From the NCBI GenBank assembly GCA_035510155.1, contig DATKHR010000192.1, positions 1-28,433 on the forward strand: a stretch of 28,433 nucleotides of DNA, written 5' to 3'. Source of the DNA: DATKHR01 sp035510155. Lineage in GTDB: Bacteria > Acidobacteriota > Vicinamibacteria > Vicinamibacterales > CAVVIG01. Of the stretch, positions 21,649 to 28,433 are shown piece after piece. Numbering within the stretch: position 1 is the first letter of the stretch; each line of letters opens with the position of its first letter. The notes under the pieces were generated by a model. The model was given only the letters and a program-made list of their open reading frames with translations, searched no databases and was not told the origin of the DNA. The translations under genes and the position numbers were made by a program.

Positions 21649-23370
21649 TCACGCCTGGTATACGGTGGAGCCACCCACGACCGTGCGAACGATCTGGACG
21701 TCCTTGATCTTCTCCTTGTCCACGGTGTGAAGATCCTCCGACAGAACGACGAAGTCGGCCAGCTTGCCCGGCGCGATCGATCCTTTGATCGCTTCCTCAC
21801 GTGAGGCGTAGGCGCCGTTGAGCGTGTTGACTCGGAGCGCCTCGTCCACGCTGATCCGCTGGTTGGCTCCCCACGTCTCCCCATCCCACCCGGTGCGCGT
21901 GACCATGCCCTGAATGCCCATGAGAGGCGCGAACGGTCCGGGACTGAAGTCCGAGCCGGTCGCCGCCGGCACGCCGGCGTCGAGCAGCGAGCGAAACGCC
22001 ATGCACCGCTTCATCAGCTCTTCGCCGTAGAAACGGAACTTGTCGGGGTTGTAGTACGCGTAGGTGGTGAAGACGGCGGGCACGGTGCCGGTGGCCTTGA
22101 GCCGCCGCAGCAGGTCGTCGTTGACCAGCGTGCAATGCGTGATCTTCGGGCGCGCGTCGGCGCGCGGGAAGAGCTTCTGGGCGCGCTCGAAGGCCGTCAG
22201 CACCATGTCGATCGCGACGTCCCCGTTCGCGTGGCAGTTGGCCTGGATTCCGGCGCGATGCACCCGCTCGATCCAGGCGTTGAGCTCGTCCTGCGTTTCG
22301 GTGACGTTGCCCTTGTAGGGCGGATTGGTGCCCGGATACGGCTGACTCAACGCCATCGTGCGCTCGGAGAACGATCCATCGACTGTGTGCTCGGAAGTGG
22401 CGCCGAACCGGATCCATTCGTCGCCGAAGCCAGTCGCGATGCCACTGGTGATCAGCGCTTCCAGCACGCTGCCAGTAGCCTCGTAGCTCACGCGATGCAG
22501 GAGCTCTCCGCGCGCCCGGACCTGCTGCAGCGCAAACAGATCGCCGCCTTCATGATGCACGCTCGTCAAGCCGTAGCGGACGAACTGCTTCGAGATATAG
22601 GCGAGCCCGTCGCGGTCACGCTGCAGTTTCTGATCCCCGGGCACCGTCGCACGGTTGCCGACCCGGCTGATCGCGCCGCGTGCCCGATCGGTGACGCGGC
22701 CGTTCAAGTCGCCATTCTCGTCACGATCGAAGGTTCCACCGGCCGGGTTCGGCGTGTTCTTCGTAATCCCGGCCATCTCGAGCGCCTTGCTGTTGTAGTA
22801 CGAGGTGTGCCCGCCGCGGTGCTGGACCGCAACCGGGTGGTCCCTCGAGACTTCATCCAGATCGTGCACGTTGAGCTGGCGCTTGTCCTTCACCTTGGTG
22901 TCGTCGAAGAAATACCCTTCGACCCAGGTCCCCGGTGGCGTTTCGCGCGCCTTCGCCCGGAGCTTCTCGACGATGCTCTTGATGGTGACGAACTCGACTT
23001 CGTACGGATTGCCGACGATGACTTCGTAGAGCAGCGTGTTGCCGGGCGCATGGTTGTGGCAGTCGGTGAAACCTGGGACGATTGTCATCTGCTTGGCGTC
23101 ATAGGCCTGCGTGCCTTTGCCGATGAGCGCTTTGATGTCCTGGGTACTGCCCACCGCGGCGAATCGTCCGGCCTTGACGGCGAACGCCTCCGCGCTCGGC
23201 GCGCCGGCATCGACGGTGTAGACCTTCGCGTTGAAGACCACCAGATCGGCATCCTGCGGATCCGCCAGAGCGGCGGCGACAGCGGGCGTGCTCCTCAGCC
23301 AGGACCCGCTTGCCGCAGCGGCCAGGCCAGCGCCGGTTAACCCCATGAATTCCCTGCGGCGGTGTCTCAT
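21649..23370 (-). CDS. Tat-exported YtcJ-like amidohydrolase
   Basis: The 573-residue protein opens with a twin-arginine signal (RRREFMGLTGAGLAAAASG). An amidohydrolase_3 domain with an N-terminal beta-sandwich follows (DLVVFNAKVYTVD). The metal-binding HxH is GFTDCHNHAPGN (about 102). Other metal ligands lie in QANCHANGDVAID and KITHCTLVND, and the conserved Asp is in ATGSDFSPGPFAPLMG. Such enzymes hydrolyse amide or ester bonds of small ring compounds; the substrate of YtcJ-like members is not known. Tat export fits folding in the cytosol with its metal. ATG 23370 or the adjacent ATG 23373 could serve, 7 or 4 bases behind GGAG. It is transcribed convergently to the unnamed secreted protein. 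Confidence 0.88.
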   Translation of the reverse strand: MRHRRREFMGLTGAGLAAAASGSWLRSTPAVAAALADPQDADLVVFNAKVYTVDAGAPSAEAFAVKAGRFAAVGSTQDIKALIGKGTQAYDAKQMTIVPGFTDCHNHAPGNTLLYEVIVGNPYEVEFVTIKSIVEKLRAKARETPPGTWVEGYFFDDTKVKDKRQLNVHDLDEVSRDHPVAVQHRGGHTSYYNSKALEMAGITKNTPNPAGGTFDRDENGDLNGRVTDRARGAISRVGNRATVPGDQKLQRDRDGLAYISKQFVRYGLTSVHHEGGDLFALQQVRARGELLHRVSYEATGSVLEALITSGIATGFGDEWIRFGATSEHTVDGSFSERTMALSQPYPGTNPPYKGNVTETQDELNAWIERVHRAGIQANCHANGDVAIDMVLTAFERAQKLFPRADARPKITHCTLVNDDLLRRLKATGTVPAVFTTYAYYNPDKFRFYGEELMKRCMAFRSLLDAGVPAATGSDFSPGPFAPLMGIQGMVTRTGWDGETWGANQRISVDEALRVNTLNGAYASREEAIKGSIAPGKLADFVVLSEDLHTVDKEKIKDVQIVRTVVGGSTVYQA

Positions 23371-23393
23371 CATCGCTCTCCCCATCCTGGCGG

Positions 23394-23433
23394 GAGACCT
23401 TCCCGGTCTCTGGCCCCTTCGACGGGGATCCTA
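23394..23433 (-). promoter_or_regulatory. Candidate promoter and leader hairpin of the amidohydrolase gene
   Basis: On the minus strand TAGGAT (23433-23428) is a possible -10. GAGACC and GGTCTC (23410-23405 and 23399-23394) then form a perfect 6-base inverted repeat with a 5-base loop in the leader, before the ribosome site. It could be an operator or a leader stem. No -35 is clear. Confidence 0.35.
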
Positions 23434-23544
23434 CCAAAATGGGCGGTCTTCATTGGCCGGGCGTTCGTCCGGCGCATCCGACGCTGAGCCCGCGAGCTGA
23501 TTGATATCGGCCGAGGACGCGATCTGTTCGAGTACCCTTTCGCC

Positions 23545-24387
23545 GTGAAACGTTTGAACCCTCGGCTCCCTCCCGAAACCATTCACGCAAGCAAGCTGAG
23601 GGCGCTGGTATTGGATTGGGCGGGGACCACCGTGGACTTCGGGAGCCTGGCCCCCGCGCGCACGCTCCAGCTCGTGTTCGCGCGGGCCGGCATTCAATTG
23701 GCCGAAGACGAGATCCGTCGCGACATGGGCTTGCCCAAAAAAGTTCATATCGGCCAGATCCTGTCCATGCCTCGGGTGCGCGACGCGTGGCGCGCGTTGC
23801 GCGGTCGACGACCGACGCCGGCCGATGTCGAGGACGTCTATCAGCAGTTCATTCCGCTGCAGCTCTCCTGCCTGGCAGAGTATGCGGGTCTCATCCCGGG
23901 TGTCTCGGGGAGCGTGCAGCGCTTCCGCGAGCGTGGTTTGAAGATTGGGTCGACGACCGGATACACACGTGCCATGCTCGATCTCCTCGTGGCGCACAGC
24001 GCGAAGGCAGGCTACCGGCCCGATTGCAGCCTGTCACCGGAGGACGTCGGAGCAGGCCGGCCGGAGCCATTCATGCTCTATGAGAACGCCGTCCGGTTGC
24101 GGGTCTATCCTCTGGCTTCGATTGCAAAAGTAGGAGACACGCCGGCAGATATTCAAGAAGGCTTGAATGCCGGAACCTGGTCAATCGGCGTGGCCGCGAC
24201 GGGTAACGGAATTGGGCTTGCCTACGACGAGTTCCAGGCTCTCCCGTCGAGCGAGCGACGCTCCCGCGTGGAGAGTGCGCAGCGTGAATTAGAGGACGCG
24301 GGCGCACACTATGTGGTGGAGACGCTTGCCGAATTGGATCTCGTCCTGGACGACATCGACGCCCGCCTGATGTCCGCCGGACGCTAA
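23545..24387 (+). CDS. phnX: Phosphonoacetaldehyde hydrolase (phosphonatase)
   Basis: This 280-residue HAD-family enzyme has all the marks of PhnX. The nucleophile is Asp24 in LVLDWAGTTVDFGS. The Schiff-base lysine is Lys65 in RDMGLPKKVHI, at the position of MGLLKIDH in Bacillus PhnX. Further motifs are GLKIGSTTGYTRAMLD, EDVGAGRPEPFMLYENAV and IAKVGDTPADIQEGLNAGTWSIGV. It splits phosphonoacetaldehyde into acetaldehyde and phosphate, the last step of 2-aminoethylphosphonate degradation. Its usual partner, the transaminase PhnW, and any phosphonate transporter are not in this window. Start is GTG 23545 with no ribosome site; a weak TACCCT box ends 6 bases upstream. It diverges from the amidohydrolase gene across about 170 bases. 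Confidence 0.93.
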   Translation: MKRLNPRLPPETIHASKLRALVLDWAGTTVDFGSLAPARTLQLVFARAGIQLAEDEIRRDMGLPKKVHIGQILSMPRVRDAWRALRGRRPTPADVEDVYQQFIPLQLSCLAEYAGLIPGVSGSVQRFRERGLKIGSTTGYTRAMLDLLVAHSAKAGYRPDCSLSPEDVGAGRPEPFMLYENAVRLRVYPLASIAKVGDTPADIQEGLNAGTWSIGVAATGNGIGLAYDEFQALPSSERRSRVESAQRELEDAGAHYVVETLAELDLVLDDIDARLMSAGR

Positions 24388-24480
24388 GTACCCCCCTTAC
24401 TCGAACTCTTTCGGAGCCTGGCGACAAATCGTCGGTTTATGGATGTGATGGCTCCCATAGGAGCAGTCTCCTCAAATGTA

Positions 24481-24486
24481 TATGAT
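24481..24486 (+). promoter_or_regulatory. Candidate -10 box (TATGAT) for the S9 peptidase gene
   Basis: TATGAT lies 58 bases before ATG 24545. It sits inside an AT-rich patch that contains the palindrome GATGTGACATC (24484-24494). Upstream, GCTCC (24451-24455) and GGAGC (24460-24464) form a small stem. No -35 at 17 bases is convincing. Confidence 0.35.
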
Positions 24487-24544
24487 GTGACATCTCGAAC
24501 CGCCCAGGTAGGGGTGGAGGCACCCAGTTTCGCAGGAGAACGGC

Positions 24545-26638
24545 ATGTCGAACGATCGATGGATAGGCGCCGCCGTTATTGCCGTCGCGTCGGCGGCGGT
24601 GTTGACTGCCCAAGCCGCCACGCGAACCTTGAACCTGGACGACCTCGCGCGCTTGAAAGACGTGCGCGACCCGCAGTGCTCGCCGGACGGACGTTCCGTC
24701 GCTTTCGTCGTGTCCGCCATCGACGTGAAGGAGGACAAATCCAACGTCTCCCACGTCTGGACGGTCGGCATCGACGGCCAGAATGAGCGGCAAGTCACGG
24801 CGAGCCAGGACAGCGAATCGAATCCGAAATTCAGCCCAGACGGTCGATATCTGTCGTTCACGTCGTCGCGCCCAGGCAAAGCGAAGGGCGATCAGGTGTG
24901 GCTGCTCGACCGGAGCGGCGGCGAGGCGATTCAGCTCACCGACGTGAAGGGACGTCTACAGAGCTACGAGTGGGCGCCCGACTCGCGTCGTCTCGCACTC
25001 GTCGTGGGCGACCCCGATCCCGATGCGGACGCTCCTGCCAACGGCCCGGGCAGCGCCCCTCAGGCCGACGGCGGGGCATCTCCCCGGAAGGCGCCCAAAC
25101 CGATCGTTATCGATCGCTACAAGTACAAGCAGGACGTGCAGGGATACCTTTTGTCGGGCCGCCATGCTTTTATTTATCTGTTCGACATCGAGTCGAAAAA
25201 GCTCGAACGGCTGACAGCGGCGAAAGCCGACGAATCATCGCCGTCATGGTCGCCTGACGGCAAGCGGATCGCGTTCATGAGCAACCGTGCCGACGATCCT
25301 GACCGAGAGCCGTCGAATCAGTTGTTTGTCGTGGACGCAAAGCCGGGATCGACGGAAAAGGCCATTACGCCGGCGACGATCCGGGGGGGACGAAGCGCCC
25401 CGCAGTGGAGCCCGGACGGCAAGTCGCTCGCGTATCTCGAGGGCGACGACAAAAAGTACAGCGCGTACGGCATGGAGCATCTGTCGATCGTCCCGAGCGA
25501 CGGCAGCGCGCCGCCGATGCGCGTGAAAGCCACCGAAGATCTGGACCGCAGCGTCTCCAACCCGCACTTCGTGCACGACGGCCACGCCATCGCGGCGCTC
25601 GTCACCGATGACCGTTCGGTGTACCCGATTCATGTGGCCCTCGGGACCGACCGCGTCGAAAAGATTCTCCAGCCGCCGGTGGTCGTGTCGAGCCCAAGCA
25701 TGGCCGGCGACTGCATTGCCGTGCTGTCGGGCGGCGACGCGCGAGGCACGGAGGTCTACCGCCTCGATCCGGCGACAACGACGTTGAAGCAGATGACGCA
25801 CCAGAACGACGCGCTCTTCGCGGAGCTGCAGCTCGGCGCTGTAGAGGAAATCAGCGCAACGAGCAAGGACGGCACGGCGGTGCACGGCCTCCTGACCAAG
25901 CCGGTGGGCTACACCGCAGGCACGAAGGTGCCGCTGCTCCTGCGCATTCACGGCGGACCGAACGGGCAGGATCAGCACACGTTCAGCTTCGAGCGGCAGT
26001 GGTTTGCGGCCAACGGCTACGGGGTGCTCGCGGTGAACTATCGCGGCAGCGCCGGGCGCGGCGCGAAGTTCTCGAGGGCAATCTTCGCCGACTGGGGGCA
26101 CTACGAAATCGAGGATCTCGAAGCGATGGTGGATCAGGCGATCAAACTGGGAATTGCGGACCCCTCAAGGCTCGGCGTCGGCGGCTGGAGCTACGGCGGT
26201 ATCCTCACCGACTACATGATCGCCTCCGACACGCGTTTCAAGGCGGCGACGAGCGGCGCCGGCACGGCGTTCACGGTCGCCTTCTACGGGACCGATCAAT
26301 ACATCATTCAATACGACTACGAGATCGGTCCGCCCTGGGACGCCAAGGCGTGGGAGACCTACCAGAAGATCTCGTATCCGTTCCTCCACGCCGACCGCAT
26401 CAAGACGCCAACGCTGTTTCTCGGCGGCGAGCGCGATTTCAACGTGCCCGTGCAGGGTGGCCAGCAGATGTATCAGGCGTTGAGGAGCCTCGGCCTCGAG
26501 ACCCAGCTCGTGATCTATCCGAATGAGTTCCACGGCATCACCCGCCCGAGCTACGTGCGTGATCGCTACGAGCGCTATCTCGCGTGGTACGACAAATACA
26601 TCAACGGCAAGAAGGCGGCAACAACGGAACAGAGATAG
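24545..26638 (+). CDS. Exported S9 family (prolyl oligopeptidase-type) peptidase
   Basis: The 697-residue product has a signal peptide (MSNDRWIGAAVIAVASAAVL, cut near LTAQA). A beta-propeller built of WD40/TolB-like repeats follows (about 30-390; QCSPDGRSVAFVVSA, KFSPDGRYLSFTSSR, SWSPDGKRIAFMSNR, QWSPDGKSLAYLEGD). A C-terminal alpha/beta hydrolase domain completes it. The catalytic triad is Ser549 in GGWSYGG, Asp631 in GGERDFNVPV and His663 in NEFHGI. It belongs to the acylaminoacyl peptidase/dipeptidyl peptidase group (S9C-like) and should trim short peptides in the periplasm or outside. A GGAG site lies about 6 bases before the start. The next gene follows after 72 bases. Confidence 0.93.
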   Translation: MSNDRWIGAAVIAVASAAVLTAQAATRTLNLDDLARLKDVRDPQCSPDGRSVAFVVSAIDVKEDKSNVSHVWTVGIDGQNERQVTASQDSESNPKFSPDGRYLSFTSSRPGKAKGDQVWLLDRSGGEAIQLTDVKGRLQSYEWAPDSRRLALVVGDPDPDADAPANGPGSAPQADGGASPRKAPKPIVIDRYKYKQDVQGYLLSGRHAFIYLFDIESKKLERLTAAKADESSPSWSPDGKRIAFMSNRADDPDREPSNQLFVVDAKPGSTEKAITPATIRGGRSAPQWSPDGKSLAYLEGDDKKYSAYGMEHLSIVPSDGSAPPMRVKATEDLDRSVSNPHFVHDGHAIAALVTDDRSVYPIHVALGTDRVEKILQPPVVVSSPSMAGDCIAVLSGGDARGTEVYRLDPATTTLKQMTHQNDALFAELQLGAVEEISATSKDGTAVHGLLTKPVGYTAGTKVPLLLRIHGGPNGQDQHTFSFERQWFAANGYGVLAVNYRGSAGRGAKFSRAIFADWGHYEIEDLEAMVDQAIKLGIADPSRLGVGGWSYGGILTDYMIASDTRFKAATSGAGTAFTVAFYGTDQYIIQYDYEIGPPWDAKAWETYQKISYPFLHADRIKTPTLFLGGERDFNVPVQGGQQMYQALRSLGLETQLVIYPNEFHGITRPSYVRDRYERYLAWYDKYINGKKAATTEQR

Positions 26639-26710
26639 CGTCGCCGAAGGCCCCCAACTCGCCATAAGGCGCCACATCCAATCAGCCGATAAGGGCGGAG
26701 AGGGCACTGC

Positions 26711-27676
26711 ATGCCGAACGCCCCGGGTGTGTCGCACGTTCATCGTGTCTGGATCGCATGGCTTGGCGCTGTCTTGGGAACTGCAGCCGTCATCGCGGGA
26801 CCGGGCGAGCAGCCGGCCGCGGCCGCCGCAGCGCAGAATGAGGAAGCGCTGAAAGCGTATTTCGAGGGCAGGCACGTCATCACGCGCATCGATCTGCCTG
26901 GAACCCAAGAGGGCGTCGACGTGCACGTCGATGCCAGGCAACGGATCGATTATCGCGAATACGGCGATCGGTTGAAGAAGTTCGGGACCGCGTTGCGTGC
27001 CGGCGACCAAGCGGTCGTCACGCTCGTCAAGGTCAAGAAGGATCTCGTCGAGTTTCAGTTGAGCGGCGGCGGGTACGGGACAGTCGGCGATGACACGAGC
27101 ACGTCAGTCTACATCCCGGCCGTGGAGAAGAGCGAACGCGAGAAAGAGCTCGAGCGACTCGTCAAGGACGAGCGAGACGATCATCATCGACGCGAGCTGC
27201 AGCGCGAGCTCGATGAGCTACGCGATCGACGCGACCGCGAAAACCGCCGCGTCCAAATCGAGCGCGAGCGGGCGAGCGAGATCAAACGCGAGGAGATTGC
27301 CGAGCGCCGGCTGCACGGAGGCTCGCGGTTCAACATCCGGTACGCGCCCGTCGTTCCGAGAGACATCACGCCTGATGAGGTGATGGCCGCGTTGAACGAG
27401 TTCGTGGACTTCTCGTCGATGGGAGGGCCGCCGGTCACGGCGCCCCTCCATTCGGCGATGATGGCCCCCGCCGCGCCCGGCGTGAATGAGACTGACCTTC
27501 GCAAGGGGCTGCTTCGCGGGGAGGCTGAACGGAGGTTGGGGCCTCCCCAACAGGCGTGGGATCATGTCGAGGGCAACGTCACGGTGACGACGCTTGTTTT
27601 TCTTCGCGGCGACGAACGCATCACCGCCGATTTCATCGAGGACGTGCTCATCAGGTATACGATTTCGTCAAGATAG
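26711..27676 (+). CDS. Exported protein with long charged helix, unknown function
   Basis: From ATG 26711, preceded by GGAGAGG, the product has 321 residues. A signal-peptide-like segment (HRVWIAWLGAVLGTAAVIAG) ends near AAAAAQNEE. An N-terminal domain follows (about 48-135; AYFEGRHVITRIDLPGTQEGVDVHVD). It contains TALRAGDQAVVTLVKVKKDLVEFQLSGGGYG. Residues about 140-200 are an uninterrupted Glu/Arg/Lys/Asp helix, likely a coiled coil or single alpha-helix. The C-terminal domain (about 260-321) reads ETDLRKGLLRGEAERRLGPP, then TLVFLRGDERITADFIEDVLIRY. This resembles a BamE/SmpA-like pattern, but I cannot prove it. I recognise no named family. It is transcribed after the S9 peptidase and could share its mRNA. 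Confidence 0.78.
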   Translation: MPNAPGVSHVHRVWIAWLGAVLGTAAVIAGPGEQPAAAAAAQNEEALKAYFEGRHVITRIDLPGTQEGVDVHVDARQRIDYREYGDRLKKFGTALRAGDQAVVTLVKVKKDLVEFQLSGGGYGTVGDDTSTSVYIPAVEKSEREKELERLVKDERDDHHRRELQRELDELRDRRDRENRRVQIERERASEIKREEIAERRLHGGSRFNIRYAPVVPRDITPDEVMAALNEFVDFSSMGGPPVTAPLHSAMMAPAAPGVNETDLRKGLLRGEAERRLGPPQQAWDHVEGNVTVTTLVFLRGDERITADFIEDVLIRYTISSR

Positions 27677-27706
27677 CCTCGAGCGCGGTCTTGGCCTTGG
27701 CTTCAT

Positions 27707-28433
27707 TCACACGTTGGCCGTCAACGGCTCGTGCATCGGCTTGCCGGCTTCGAGGGCCATCAGGATCATGTCCGCGGTGACCGGCGCGCGCCGGAAAATC
27801 TCGGGACCCAGCGCATCGACAATGGCGTTGACCACCGCCCCGAATCCCGACCCGACGGGTGCTTCGCCAATGCCGCGCGCGCCCACCGGCGTCTCGGGAT
27901 CCGCAATATCAAGCGCCGCCCACTGCATCTTCAAGGGAGCGTCGAGAATCGTCGGCGGTTTGTTGTGGTAGAAGCGCTTGGCAATGGGGAGTCCGTAGTG
28001 CTGGTCGTACACCCACTTCTGTCCCAAGGCGTGGCCGAGCCCGAGCATGACGCCGCCGAGCACCTGGCCGCCCAGGCTGCGCGGATGAATGACCGTTCCG
28101 CAGTCCGCGACCGCGAGGAAGTCGAGCACCTTGTATTTGCCGGTCTCGACGTCGATCTCGACCTCTGCGAAACCTGCTACGTACGACTTCGAAATGCCGT
28201 CCCGAGGATAGTTGTCTCTCGCGACGCCCATCAGCCCTTGACCGGCAAGCGCGGTCGCCGAGGTCTTCGTGAACGCGTTGATATCCGGGGGGAGCTCGTG
28301 GCCGTCGTAGTCGCCGCCGAGCTCAATCGCCTTCTTCGCCGCCTCTGCGAGCGTCATGCTGCGACTGCCATTTGAAACGCGTTCGCTCGTCACACGATAG
28401 CTGTCGGGGCTGCCGCCCAGCGTCGCGGCGGCG
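27707..28433 (-). CDS. Xanthine dehydrogenase-family molybdopterin-binding subunit, 5' end outside window
   Basis: The C-terminal 242 residues of a large molybdenum hydroxylase subunit are present; the frame runs off the right edge. Landmarks are SKSYVAGFAEVEIDVETGKYKV, VADCGTVIHPRSLGGQVLGGVMLGLGHAL, and VGARGIGEAPVGSGFGAVVNAIVDALG. The last contains the conserved active-site Glu (GIGE). The protein ends EAGKPMHEPLTANV, as expected for the family. These subunits bind molybdopterin cytosine dinucleotide and oxidise N-heterocycles, aldehydes or purines together with FAD and [2Fe-2S] subunits. The partner genes are not in the window. A GTG at 28393 is an internal codon, not the start. It is convergent with the gene ending at 27676, 30 bases away, with no visible terminator. 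Confidence 0.9.
   Translation of the reverse strand, partial: AAATLGGSPDSYRVTSERVSNGSRSMTLAEAAKKAIELGGDYDGHELPPDINAFTKTSATALAGQGLMGVARDNYPRDGISKSYVAGFAEVEIDVETGKYKVLDFLAVADCGTVIHPRSLGGQVLGGVMLGLGHALGQKWVYDQHYGLPIAKRFYHNKPPTILDAPLKMQWAALDIADPETPVGARGIGEAPVGSGFGAVVNAIVDALGPEIFRRAPVTADMILMALEAGKPMHEPLTANV

Noticed and set aside
22135..23340. 401-codon plus-strand frame opposite the amidohydrolase
   Set aside because: The minus-strand gene has all metal ligands; this frame shows no family signature.
24451..24464. GCTCC/GGAGC hairpin as a terminator of phnX
   Set aside because: Only 5 base pairs and no T run follow it.
1..28433. tRNA, rRNA, CRISPR, insertion sequences or prophage
   Set aside because: Reading the window by eye I saw no tRNA-like T-arm with a matching acceptor, no spaced repeats and no transposase or phage gene; a tRNAscan or CRISPR search was not possible.

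Overview
The window is a dense, GC-rich bacterial chromosome segment with about 25 protein genes on both strands. Nothing in it looks like phage, plasmid or an insertion sequence. The gene mix points to a free-living aerobic heterotroph of the Acidobacteriota, probably Vicinamibacteria-like. It includes a TonB-dependent receptor, several secreted hydrolases, an S9 prolyl oligopeptidase, a Tat-exported YtcJ-type amidohydrolase and secreted proteins of unknown function. It also has a molybdenum hydroxylase subunit and the CTCGTAG-type intergenic repeat. The taxonomic call is inference from gene content, not from a marker gene.

Layout. 1-2083 (minus): a DUF305 lipoprotein cut by the window edge, then a secreted CE1/esterase D-type esterase. 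2346-5624 (plus): a cysteine synthase-like PLP enzyme, an HxlR regulator, a MaoC hydratase coupled to a secreted degenerate HNH-like protein, and a secreted VOC protein. 5629-6796 (plus): a strong promoter with an AT-rich operator, a ydaO-type c-di-AMP riboswitch, and an SPFH/band 7 membrane protein. 6777-7761: a divergent Mug DNA glycosylase and EVE-domain pair whose start codons share bases. 7801-10013 (minus): an MFS transporter coupled to a secreted protein of unknown function. 10090-13553: glycogen branching enzyme coupled to a secreted cyclophilin, with a second, cytoplasmic cyclophilin divergent from it. 13557-16695: an ankyrin protein divergent from, and overlapping, a TonB-dependent receptor. 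16635-20438: a minus operon (DUF5519-like, SDR, QueA-like) that diverges from soxR and a 5'-3' exonuclease across a near-canonical sox box. 20488-24387: a secreted protein of an unnamed family, the amidohydrolase and phosphonoacetaldehyde hydrolase. 24545-28433: the S9 peptidase, a secreted charged-helix protein, and a partial xanthine dehydrogenase-type molybdopterin subunit.

How the parts work together. The best-supported regulatory units are the c-di-AMP riboswitch in front of the SPFH gene and the SoxR/sox box divergon. An HxlR-type palindrome covers the promoter of the MaoC gene and may be bound by the HxlR regulator encoded just upstream. Several genes without a Shine-Dalgarno have a TANNNT box ending 5-7 bases before the start codon. 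This suggests that leaderless transcription is common in this organism.
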